Part shown: positions 1 through 6,230 of the stretch, piece after piece
Numbering within the stretch: position 1 is the stretch's first letter
How the letters are laid out: each line of letters begins with the position of its first letter
Assembly (NCBI GenBank): GCA_025465385.1
Contig: JAODNG010000043.1
Coordinates: 1 to 8,491 of the forward strand
DNA: 8,491 bases
Direction of reading: 5' to 3'
Source: Pseudonocardiales bacterium
GTDB lineage: Bacteria > Actinomycetota > Actinomycetes > Mycobacteriales > Pseudonocardiaceae
Translations under genes and position numbers: made by a program
The notes under the pieces: model-generated
What the model was told of the DNA's origin: nothing
Databases searched by the model: none
Seen by the model: only the letters and a program-made list of their open reading frames with translations

Positions 1-612
1 CCGGTCTATGAGATCAACAAGTTCTACGACAAGCTGCTGATGGTGCCCGGCTGGGAAACCCAGCGTCCCGGGGATTCGGCGCAGGACATCGAGAGGTCGG
101 CCTTTCCGGCGCGTTACCACCAATGGGAACCGTTGGCCGTCAACGTGATCGGCGCCGTGGGCGGGGACGTCACGGAGTTCGTCAAAGCCTCCTGTGCCAC
201 ACCGCTCCCGGCGCCATCTCAGATTGCTGGACGGGCAACTCAGTACGCGCTTGGCGAAGTCGGCAAGCCCTACGTCTGGGGCGCCACCGGTCCTGATTCC
301 TACGACTGCTCAGGGCTGATGATGCGCGCCTACGCGTCGGCCGGGGTCACGCTGCCCAGGGTGGCGGCGCAGCAGTACTGGGCCGGTACCCAGCTGCCGG
401 TGCGCCAGGCTCAACCCGGGGACCTGCTGTTCTGGGGGTATGACACGTCGAACCCGGCTACCATCCACCACGTTGCGATGTACCTGGGTAATGGTCGCAT
501 GGTTGAGGCGGCGAACCAGACGGTGCCGCTGCGGCAGCGAGCGGTGAACTTCGATGAGCACGAACTGATGCCGCTCGCGGTCCGGCCAGGGGTGCCGGTC
601 GCGAAGGCCTGA
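1..612 (+). CDS. NlpC/P60 (C40) cell-wall peptidase, 5' end missing
   Basis: The frame is open from base 1, so the start lies upstream of the window; 203 residues and a TGA stop are visible. Residues about 75-195 form an NlpC/P60 domain, a cysteine peptidase that cuts stem peptides of peptidoglycan outside the membrane. The nucleophile Cys103 sits in YDCSG after KPYVWGATGPDS, and the catalytic His157 in HHVAMYLGNG. The third polar position, often His, appears to be Glu169 in RMVEAAN. Residues 1-50 (INKFYDKLL..VPGW, then RSAFPARYHQWEPLA) resemble the tail of a lysozyme-like domain that precedes NlpC/P60 in many actinobacterial proteins, so the full protein is probably a two-domain wall hydrolase. 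It is the first visible gene of a three-gene operon, with 15 bases to the next start. The family call is firm; the substrate and the missing N-terminus are inference. Confidence 0.88.
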   Translation, partial: PVYEINKFYDKLLMVPGWETQRPGDSAQDIERSAFPARYHQWEPLAVNVIGAVGGDVTEFVKASCATPLPAPSQIAGRATQYALGEVGKPYVWGATGPDSYDCSGLMMRAYASAGVTLPRVAAQQYWAGTQLPVRQAQPGDLLFWGYDTSNPATIHHVAMYLGNGRMVEAANQTVPLRQRAVNFDEHELMPLAVRPGVPVAKA

Positions 613-627
613 GATCCGGAGGTGTAG

Positions 628-1053
628 GTGTACGCGTCAGAACCGATCCCGCGGCCAATCCGTCGGCCGGCTTCGGCCACTCCGTTACGGGACCACCTCG
701 AGGGCGCCAAGCTGGGTGTCGACGAGGGTTATGTGGTGTTGCCCCGGTCACTGGCCGAAGAGATGCCCTTGCCGTGGCAGCAGCAAATGGCCTACCTCAT
801 CGATGAGCTACATCGGACCTATGGCGATCTGGCGTGGCCCATCTATCGAGTTGTGCCGAGCCGCGTCGAACGGTTGGTCGACCTGGACGAAGGCCAGCTG
901 GCCGAGGCCGGTTACCTGCTCGAGATCGACACCACTGGAGAGCTGGTGTACCGGGACCGCAACGACGTCGTGGTAGCGGATCCGCAGCGCAGGGAGGTCC
1001 TGGTGTCTTGCCTGGATCCGATACCCCGGCGTCCGCCGGCCATCGGTCCGTGA
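628..1053 (+). CDS. Conserved hypothetical protein, 141 residues
   Basis: The GTG start at 628 is set by a strong ribosome site, GGAGG at 618-622, five bases upstream. The protein is soluble-looking, with no signal peptide or membrane segment and an acidic middle. Notable stretches are MPLPWQQQM (residues 46-54), LAWPIYRVVPSRVERLVDLD (68-87), AEAGYLLEIDTTGELVYRDR (92-111) and SCLDPIPRR (127-135). I recognise this only as an uncharacterised actinobacterial family, often found beside NlpC/P60 peptidases and, from memory, near VirB4-like ATPase genes of conjugation-type clusters. No catalytic motif is evident. The tight spacing to the hydrolase upstream and the 4-base overlap with npdG downstream show it is read in one transcript with both. 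Function unknown; the existence of the gene is well supported by its ribosome site and overlap. Confidence 0.8.
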   Translation: MYASEPIPRPIRRPASATPLRDHLEGAKLGVDEGYVVLPRSLAEEMPLPWQQQMAYLIDELHRTYGDLAWPIYRVVPSRVERLVDLDEGQLAEAGYLLEIDTTGELVYRDRNDVVVADPQRREVLVSCLDPIPRRPPAIGP

Positions 1054-1724
1054 CCCAGGCGGATCTGTCCCAGTTGACGCTCGGCGTGCTCGGCGGCACT
1101 GGTCCGCAGGGTCGGGGGTTGGCTTACCGGTGGGCACTGAGCGGGCTGCGGGTGGTGATCGGCTCCCGGGAAGTTCGTCGGGCCGAGCAGACCGCGGCCT
1201 TAGTGGGGGAGCGGGCCGGTTCTCCACGGGTGCGCGGTGTGAGCAACGCCGGCTGCGCGGCCGAGGCAGACCTGGTCGTGGTGGCGGTACCGTTCGACGG
1301 CCACGCCGCGCTGCTCACATCGCTGCGTCCGGCGTTGGCCGGCAAGATCGTCATCGACTGTGTGAACCCGCTCGGCTTCGACAGTGGGGGTCCGTACCCG
1401 CTCGACGTGCCTGCTGGCAGCGCGGCCGAGCAGGCCCAGACGCTGTTGCCGGAGTCTCGGGTGATCGCCGCCTTCCACCATGTCTCCGCGGTGCTGCTCG
1501 AGGACTCCGAGGTGAGCCGGCTGGACACCGACGTGCTGGTGCTGGGCGACGACCGGGAAGCCACGGATCTGGTCTGCGCCTTTGCCGACGCGCTACCTGG
1601 TGTGCGTGGCATCTACGGTGGGCGGTTACGCAACGCCGGGCAAGTGGAAGCGCTGGTCGCCAACCTCATCGCGATCAACCGGCGACACCATACGCACGCC
1701 GGGATCAGGATCACCGGCCTCTGA
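1050..1724 (+). CDS. npdG: F420-dependent NADP reductase (NADPH:F420 oxidoreductase)
   Basis: This 224-residue protein moves hydride between NADP(H) and coenzyme F420 in the cytoplasm, supplying reduced F420 to dependent enzymes or draining it. The N-terminal dinucleotide fold opens with LGVLGGTGPQGRGLAYRWAL (residues 11-30), and VIGSR at 36-40 is placed to hold the NADP 2'-phosphate. VVVAVPFDGH (76-85) and KIVIDCVNPLGFD (99-111) follow. The C-terminal part carries AFHHVSA (141-147) and ends RLRNAGQVEALVANLIAINR (192-211), typical of the family. GTG at 1050 overlaps the preceding TGA in a GTGA junction and has no ribosome site of its own, so translation is probably coupled. The frame stays open further upstream to 834, but that extension lies wholly inside the previous gene and does not look like this family. 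A close relative with NADP-binding but not F420-binding function cannot be excluded. Confidence 0.88.
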   Translation: MTQADLSQLTLGVLGGTGPQGRGLAYRWALSGLRVVIGSREVRRAEQTAALVGERAGSPRVRGVSNAGCAAEADLVVVAVPFDGHAALLTSLRPALAGKIVIDCVNPLGFDSGGPYPLDVPAGSAAEQAQTLLPESRVIAAFHHVSAVLLEDSEVSRLDTDVLVLGDDREATDLVCAFADALPGVRGIYGGRLRNAGQVEALVANLIAINRRHHTHAGIRITGL

Positions 1725-1728
1725 CACG

Positions 1729-1747
1729 GTGGCGGCGAAGCCGCCGC
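1729..1747. terminator. Likely two-way terminator hairpin between npdG and panB
   Basis: An inverted repeat of eight pairs (1729-1736 with 1740-1747, including one G-T pair) closes on a GAA loop. Its core GGCGGC-GAA-GCCGCC starts seven bases after the npdG stop. It lies in the 56-base gap between two convergent genes, where a shared terminator is expected. No T-run follows on either strand, which is common for actinobacterial terminators. The core contains GCGAAGC, known as an unusually stable mini-hairpin in DNA. Confidence 0.45.
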
Positions 1748-1780
1748 TCGGCGTGCTTCTGCTCGTCAGCGCGTCGCCGC

Positions 1781-2644
1781 TCAGCTGTAGGTGTGCTCCG
1801 GGCCCGGGTAGGCACCTGAGCGGACATCCTCGGCGAAGTGGTTCGCCGCGTCCCGCAGCCCGTCGCCGAGCTTGGCGTAGATCTTGACGAACTTCGGCAC
1901 CGGGCCACTGGCAGGGTGGAAGGCCGCCATGTCCTGCCACACCAAGACCTGCGCGTCGCATCCCGGTCCGGCACCGATCCCGATGGTGGGCACACTCGCC
2001 GCCGCGGTGATTCGTGCGGCCAGCTCAGCGGGCACCACTTCGAGCACGATGGCGAATGCTCCGGCGGCTTCCAGGGCCTTTGCGTCGTCGAGCAGGCGTT
2101 CGCCCTGCTCGCCCCGGCCTTGCACCTGATAGCCACTCATCGCGTGCACCGACTGCGGGGTGAGCCCGAGGTGCGCCATCACCGGCACGCCCGCCGCGAC
2201 CAGCGCCTCCACCTGGGGCACCACCCGGCGGCCACCTTCCAGCTTCACGGCGTGAGCGCCGGCCTCTTTAAAGAAGCGTGCCGCGGTCTCCAGAGCCTGG
2301 GTCGGAGAGGATTGGTAGGAGCCGAAGGGCAAGTCGGCGACGACCAACGCCCGGCGGGCGGCTCGGACCACACCGCGGACCAGGGGCAACAATTCATCGA
2401 CGGTAACCGGCAGCGTCGTGTCGTAGCCGTAGACGACGTTTGCCGCTGAGTCGCCGATCAGCAACACCGGGATTCCGGCGGCATCGAGCAGCCTGGCCGT
2501 GGAGTAGTCATAAGCAGTCAGCATCGCCCACTTCTCACCACGGCTTTTCGCCGCGATGAGGTCTTGGACGCGAATTCGCCTGATCTTCTGATCGGGCCGC
2601 ACCGGTCCGCCGTACAGCGCGGGTTGGTCAGCAGCTGGGGTCAT
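1781..2644 (-). CDS. panB: 3-methyl-2-oxobutanoate hydroxymethyltransferase (ketopantoate hydroxymethyltransferase)
   Basis: PanB transfers a hydroxymethyl group from 5,10-methylenetetrahydrofolate to 2-oxoisovalerate, giving ketopantoate, the first committed step toward pantothenate and CoA. It is a cytoplasmic TIM-barrel enzyme. At 287 residues it is of usual length (the M. tuberculosis enzyme is about 281). Visible motifs are LTAYDYSTARLLDAAGI (42-58), LIGDSAANVVYGYDTTLPVT (62-81), VVADLPFGSY (101-110), AVKLEGG (132-138), MAHLGLTPQSV (156-166) and EVVPAELA (202-209). By comparison with the Escherichia coli enzyme, Asp65, Asp104 and Glu136 should bind the metal, Lys134 the substrate, and Glu202 act as base. 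The ATG at 2644 has GGGAGG (2655-2660) ten bases upstream, slightly far. It is 170 bases downstream of nadE on the same strand, so it may be read with nadE or from its own promoter. Confidence 0.97.
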   Translation of the reverse strand: MTPAADQPALYGGPVRPDQKIRRIRVQDLIAAKSRGEKWAMLTAYDYSTARLLDAAGIPVLLIGDSAANVVYGYDTTLPVTVDELLPLVRGVVRAARRALVVADLPFGSYQSSPTQALETAARFFKEAGAHAVKLEGGRRVVPQVEALVAAGVPVMAHLGLTPQSVHAMSGYQVQGRGEQGERLLDDAKALEAAGAFAIVLEVVPAELAARITAAASVPTIGIGAGPGCDAQVLVWQDMAAFHPASGPVPKFVKIYAKLGDGLRDAANHFAEDVRSGAYPGPEHTYS

Positions 2645-2705
2645 TATCGACCGTCCTCCCTCGAGGCCGGCCGTTGCTCGCCGGTCCCCGGGTCATGCCG
2701 GATCG

Positions 2706-2735
2706 CTTATTCCAAGAGCTTCGCACCGATGTCGA
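2706..2735 (-). promoter_or_regulatory. panB: Weak candidate promoter for panB
   Basis: In the 170-base gap between nadE and panB, the minus strand reads TCGACA (2730-2735, five of six to the -35 consensus), 18 bases, then AATAAG (2706-2711, a poor -10 lacking the final T). It lies about 60 bases before the panB start. No hexamer of the TANNNT form is present in the gap, so if panB has its own promoter this is the best visible candidate. The evidence is thin. Confidence 0.2.
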
Positions 2736-2814
2736 GGCTTGGCATGAGGTGCGACGAGACTCACAGCCACGTCATGGATGCGTGATCGCCGAAACCGAGG
2801 CCTAGCCGTGCTTG

Positions 2815-4551
2815 CTAGGGTTCGTCGTCTGTGAGGCCGCGTTCCCTCCAGCGGTTGGTGATCGGCAGTCGCCGATCGCGGCCGAAAGCCTTCAAGGTGA
2901 TCTTCGTGCCGGGCGGATACTGTCGCCGTTTGTACTCCGCGGCATCCACCAGCCGCACGATGTGCTCGACCAGCTCGGATGCGAAGCCAGCCGCCACTAG
3001 GTCGCTGAACCCGCGGTCGCCTTCCACATAGTCGTCAAGCACCTCGTCGAGAAGCCGGTAGTCCGGCAGCGCGTCGGTGTCGAGCTGGTCGGGACGAAGC
3101 TCAGCTGAAGGCGGCTTGCCTATCGAGTTCGGTGGGATCGGTGGGGTCTTACCCCGCTTCTCGGCCAGTGCGTTGCGCCACCGAGCCAGCGCCCACACTG
3201 CCGTCTTCGGTACGTCCTTAATCGGCGCGAAGCCACCGACGGCGTCACCGTAGATCGTCGAGTACCCCACGGCGAGCTCGGATTTGTTGCCGGTCGCCAG
3301 CACCAGATGTCCGTATTGATTGGACAGCGCCATCAGGGTCACCCCACGGCAGCGGGCCTGCACGTTCTCCTCAGCGAGTCCGAATAGCTCGAGCTGGCGC
3401 ACGAAGACCTCAACCATGTCCCCGATCGGCTGCACCTGGTAATGCAGCCCGGTGCGCTCAGCGAGGTCGGCAGCATCGGTCCCAGAGTGCGCCGAGGAAT
3501 ACGACGATGGCATCGAGATTCCATACACCGCATCAGCGCCCAGCGCGTCCACCGCGAGCGCGGCGCACACCGCGGAGTCGATCCCGCCGGATAGCCCCAG
3601 CACCACCGAGCGGAATCCGTTCTTGCGCGAGTAGTCCCGCAGGCCCGTCACCAGCGCGCCCCACACTTCGGCCTCGTCGGACAGCGGCTCGGCGGCGGGC
3701 GCGGTGGCAGCAGCCGGGTAGGGCGGCACCGGGTCGTTGCTCAGGATGATCCGGTGTACATCGAGCTCGGCGTAGCGGCCCACCGCCCTGGGCGAGCCGC
3801 CAGGCAAGTCCAGGTCAAGGGTCACGATTTGTTCGGTGAACTGCGGCGCCCGAAACAGCAGCTGTCCCCGCTCGCCGACCACCATCGAGTCGCCGTCGAA
3901 GACCAGCTCGTCTTGGCCTCCCACCAGGTTCGCGTACACCAGCGGCGCGCTCACCTCGATAGCCCGGCGCGCCACCAGCGCCAGCCGGGTGTCGTCCTTG
4001 TTGCGTTCGTAGGGCGACGCGTTGGGGGCGACCACCAGGTCCACCCCGGCCTGCGCCAGCGCAGTGATCGGACCGCCCACCTGCCAGATGTCCTCGCAGA
4101 TCACCATCCCGATTTCCAGGCCGTGCAGCCGGAACACGGTCAAGGTGGTGCCGGGGATGAAGTAGCGGCGTTCGTCGAACACCCCGTAGTTGGGCAGGTG
4201 GTGCTTGAACTGGCGGGCGACCACTCGTCCGCGGTACAAGACGGCCGCGGCGTCGCGAGAGCCGTGGGTGTCAGAGTCGAGGTATCCGACGACAACGGCC
4301 AGCTCACCACAGCCATCCTGCGCGAGTCGCGTGGCCAGCGTCTCGAGAGCTTGCATCGACGCGGCGACGAAAGATTCCCGCAGCGCCAGATCCTCCACCG
4401 GGTAGCCGGTCAGCGCCATCTCGCCGAACACCACGATGTGCGCACCGGCAGCGGTGGCTTCCCGGCAACGATCGGCGATCATCGTGGCGTTACCCACGAT
4501 GTCGCCGACACATGGATTTACCTGGGCCAGGGCCAGACGCAGCTGCGGCAT
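2815..4551 (-). CDS. nadE: Glutamine-dependent NAD+ synthetase
   Basis: NadE makes NAD+ from deamido-NAD+ and ATP, using ammonia released from glutamine by its own N-terminal domain; it acts in the cytoplasm at the last step of NAD synthesis. The nitrilase-type glutaminase domain covers residues 1-270, with the triad Glu44 (FGEMALTGYP), Lys116 (FKHHLPNYGVFDE) and Cys152 (VICEDIW). The synthetase domain covers about 295-575: the ATP-pyrophosphatase loop SGGIDS (321-326), NVQARCRG (396-403), LATGNKSELAVGYSTIYGD (418-436) and a C-terminal YKRRQYPPGTKIT (540-552). At 578 residues it belongs to the shorter two-domain type, unlike the longer mycobacterial form of about 680. The ATG at 4551 fits the family N-terminus (PQLRLALAQVNPCVGDI), yet the only nearby ribosome-site match, GGGAG, is one base from the ATG; see the leader hairpin and short overlapping frame. 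It is divergent from the peptidase gene. Confidence 0.97.
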   Translation of the reverse strand: MPQLRLALAQVNPCVGDIVGNATMIADRCREATAAGAHIVVFGEMALTGYPVEDLALRESFVAASMQALETLATRLAQDGCGELAVVVGYLDSDTHGSRDAAAVLYRGRVVARQFKHHLPNYGVFDERRYFIPGTTLTVFRLHGLEIGMVICEDIWQVGGPITALAQAGVDLVVAPNASPYERNKDDTRLALVARRAIEVSAPLVYANLVGGQDELVFDGDSMVVGERGQLLFRAPQFTEQIVTLDLDLPGGSPRAVGRYAELDVHRIILSNDPVPPYPAAATAPAAEPLSDEAEVWGALVTGLRDYSRKNGFRSVVLGLSGGIDSAVCAALAVDALGADAVYGISMPSSYSSAHSGTDAADLAERTGLHYQVQPIGDMVEVFVRQLELFGLAEENVQARCRGVTLMALSNQYGHLVLATGNKSELAVGYSTIYGDAVGGFAPIKDVPKTAVWALARWRNALAEKRGKTPPIPPNSIGKPPSAELRPDQLDTDALPDYRLLDEVLDDYVEGDRGFSDLVAAGFASELVEHIVRLVDAAEYKRRQYPPGTKITLKAFGRDRRLPITNRWRERGLTDDEP

Positions 4552-4562
4552 GCTCCCATCAT
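4518..4562 (-). other. Possible 14-codon upstream frame overlapping the nadE start
   Basis: Two tandem ATG codons (4557-4562) lie 8 and 11 bases before the nadE ATG, in another frame. They open a frame of 14 codons (MMGACRSCVWPWPR) that ends in TAA at 4518-4520, inside nadE. The purine-rich AGAGG (4566-4570) is better placed for these ATGs, about 3-6 bases away, than for the nadE ATG. It could be a translated leader that tunes nadE, or simply chance; nothing else supports translation. Confidence 0.2.
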
Positions 4563-4566
4563 CCGC

Positions 4567-4593
4567 CTCTGGGCGCGGAGCGCCCGCTCAGAG
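4567..4593 (-). promoter_or_regulatory. Inverted repeat in the nadE/peptidase divergent region
   Basis: The arms 4567-4576 and 4580-4593 pair over ten bases, with a four-base bulge in the right arm; the core GGGCGC-GGA-GCGCCC (4571-4585) is perfect. In a nadE transcript the 3' arm would bury the AGAGG ribosome-site candidate, so the hairpin could restrain nadE translation. As DNA it overlaps the -35 candidate of the peptidase promoter, so it could equally be an operator for both genes. I do not recognise it as a known NAD-regulator site. Confidence 0.35.
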
Positions 4594-4615
4594 CCGTCCG
4601 GGGGATCACTAGGAT
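4587..4615 (+). promoter_or_regulatory. Candidate leaderless promoter of the peptidase gene
   Basis: CTCAGA (4587-4592, three of six to the -35 consensus), a 17-base spacer and TAGGAT (4610-4615, the actinobacterial TANNNT -10 form) lie just before the ATG at 4623. Seven bases separate the -10 from the ATG, which places the transcription start at or beside the A of the start codon. The same bases contain AGGA (4611-4614), eight bases from the ATG, which would serve as ribosome site if transcription began further upstream. Confidence 0.4.
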
Positions 4616-4622
4616 CTGCCGG

Positions 4623-6230
4623 ATGCCGCGCCCGTTGCGCCCGACCGCTGTCCTGGCGATCGTGCTAGCTCTCAGTGGTTGCAGTGCCGATGCCGGCAGC
4701 CGCCGGGCCGGTGACGTGGCCAGATCACGCCTGGGTGCGGACGTTTCGCAGTACCAGGCTGGTCCGGCCGGATCGGTGCCCCCGGGCCTCGAACGGTTCT
4801 ACGCCCAGCAACTGACCTGGAGCGGCTGCAAGGACTTTGCTACCACAGACCACGACCGGCAGTCCTTCACCGACCCCACGCTGCGCTGTACTCGGGTGGA
4901 GGTGCCACTGGACTATGCCCGCCCGCAGGGACCTACCGCGCGGATCGGAGTGCTCCGCCGCCCCGCCGACAACCAGCAAGAGCGGCTGGGCTCCGTTCTG
5001 GTCAATCCGGGCGGTCCTGGCGCTTCGGGGATGACGGCGGTCGCGTCGCGGGCCGCAGCGGTGGTCGGAACCGATCTGGGCCGCCGGTTCGACCTGGTCG
5101 GCTTCGACCCCCGCGGAATCGGCGCAAGCCAGCCGAAGATCGTTTGCCGGAGCACCCAGGAGGAGGACGCCGAGCGGCTAGACCTTGACCTGGATACCTC
5201 GCCCGCGGGGATCGCGCAGACCGAGAGCGAGAACCAGGCCTACGCGCAGCTGTGTGCTCAGCGGGTGGGCAAGGACATGCTCGCCAACGCCGGCACCCGG
5301 GACGTTGCGCGGGACATGGACGTGTTGCGGTCCGCTCTCGGTGACGCGAAGCTCAACTTCCTCGGCTACTCCTATGGCACCCGGCTCGGTACCTCCTACG
5401 CCGAGCAGTTCCCGGGCAATGTCCGGGCGATGGTGCTCGACGGCGCACTGGATCCGAATGAGAACTTGGTGCAAAGTTTGGTGAACCAGGGTGCTGGGTT
5501 CCAGCAGTCGTTCGACGCGTTCGTCGGTTGGTGTCTCGCACAATCCCAGTGCTGGTTGGGTACCATCCCTAAAGATCAGGCGAACCAGGCCTTCCAGCTG
5601 CTCTTGCTGCCGTTGACTACTGCGGCGCGACCCGTCGGCGACCGCAAGTTGTCCTACACCGACGCTACGATCGGCACGATTCAGGCCCTCTACACAGACC
5701 AGCTCTGGCCGGTGCTCAATCGGGGCCTTTCCGAACTGGCCCACGGGAGCGGTTCCACCCTGTTGAGATTGGCTGACATCTATTACCAGCGCGATGAGCA
5801 CGGCTACTCCGGTAGCCAGGATGCCTTCGAAGCAGTCCGCTGCCTGGACGACCCTCCAGTGACGGATCCGACGATCGTGCAGGAGGCCGACCGGCTGTAC
5901 CGGGAGGCCGCGCCCTTCCTCGACGACGGGCACCCACCGTCGGCCGCCCGGGATGCCTGCGCTTTCTGGCCGGTGCCGCCGACCGGCGATTCCGGCGACC
6001 TGCAGGTGGAGGGTCTGCCACCGGTGCTCGTGGTATCCACGACGGGTGATCCGGCCACGCCGTATCAGGCTGGGGTGGAGCTGGCGCACCGGCTTCGCGG
6101 CAAGTTGGTCACCTTTGAGGGCAACCAGCACACTGTCGTCCTGCAGGGCGTGAAGTGCGTGGACGATACAGTGTCGAACTATCTGGTGCGGCTCATTCTG
6201 CCGAAGCGGTCGACATTGTGCGCCGCTTAG
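4623..6230 (+). CDS. Secreted lipoprotein serine peptidase, Hip1/CaeA-like (tripeptidyl aminopeptidase family, alpha/beta hydrolase)
   Basis: The 535-residue protein has a lipoprotein signal: RPLR, a hydrophobic run, then the lipobox LSGC with lipidated Cys20. It is therefore an exported, membrane-anchored enzyme. The alpha/beta-hydrolase parts are SVLVNPGGPGASG (124-136, oxyanion loop), LVGFDPRGIGAS (158-169), nucleophile elbow GYSYG with Ser250, a lid region about 280-440, STTGDPATP with Asp476, and GNQHTVV with His503. The Asp-to-His gap of 27 equals that of M. tuberculosis Hip1 as I remember it. The C-terminal CVDD..SNYL...TLC ending (Cys512, Cys533) is typical and may form a disulfide. 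Family members trim tripeptides or small substrates outside the cell; Hip1 itself cleaves GroEL2 and affects the envelope. The ATG at 4623 is chosen because it gives the signal peptide; the frame extends back to 4512 inside nadE antisense. Its last 38 bases overlap the convergent transporter gene. Confidence 0.92.
   Translation: MPRPLRPTAVLAIVLALSGCSADAGSRRAGDVARSRLGADVSQYQAGPAGSVPPGLERFYAQQLTWSGCKDFATTDHDRQSFTDPTLRCTRVEVPLDYARPQGPTARIGVLRRPADNQQERLGSVLVNPGGPGASGMTAVASRAAAVVGTDLGRRFDLVGFDPRGIGASQPKIVCRSTQEEDAERLDLDLDTSPAGIAQTESENQAYAQLCAQRVGKDMLANAGTRDVARDMDVLRSALGDAKLNFLGYSYGTRLGTSYAEQFPGNVRAMVLDGALDPNENLVQSLVNQGAGFQQSFDAFVGWCLAQSQCWLGTIPKDQANQAFQLLLLPLTTAARPVGDRKLSYTDATIGTIQALYTDQLWPVLNRGLSELAHGSGSTLLRLADIYYQRDEHGYSGSQDAFEAVRCLDDPPVTDPTIVQEADRLYREAAPFLDDGHPPSAARDACAFWPVPPTGDSGDLQVEGLPPVLVVSTTGDPATPYQAGVELAHRLRGKLVTFEGNQHTVVLQGVKCVDDTVSNYLVRLILPKRSTLCAA

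Noticed and set aside
834..1049. Longer npdG start at 834
   Set aside because: The extension lies fully within the 141-residue gene in another frame and is Arg- and Pro-rich; the GTGA overlap at 1050 gives the family-length protein.
1130..1819. Frame of 229 codons overlapping npdG in another plus frame
   Set aside because: It is Arg- and Gly-rich, out of frame with npdG and runs into the 3' end of panB; npdG is the recognised protein.
2665..2672. GGCCGGCC palindrome upstream of panB as an operator
   Set aside because: Eight-base GC-only palindromes are common at this base composition, and nothing else marks the site.
2564..2785. Small plus-strand frame (73 codons) over the panB start and the nadE-panB gap
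   Set aside because: It has no ribosome site and no recognisable product, and its first part is antisense to panB.
4512..4622. Longer peptidase start at 4512
   Set aside because: It would place about 37 unrelated residues ahead of the lipoprotein signal and destroy its N-terminal position.
3754..4668. Long open plus-strand frame (304 codons) opposite nadE
   Set aside because: It is antisense to a clearly conserved enzyme, rich in His, Arg and Gln with no recognisable motif, as expected of a GC-rich shadow frame.
5178..6131. Long open minus-strand frame (317 codons) opposite the peptidase gene
   Set aside because: It lies wholly inside the peptidase gene, which keeps its catalytic triad and C-terminal cysteines; the antisense product has no family features.
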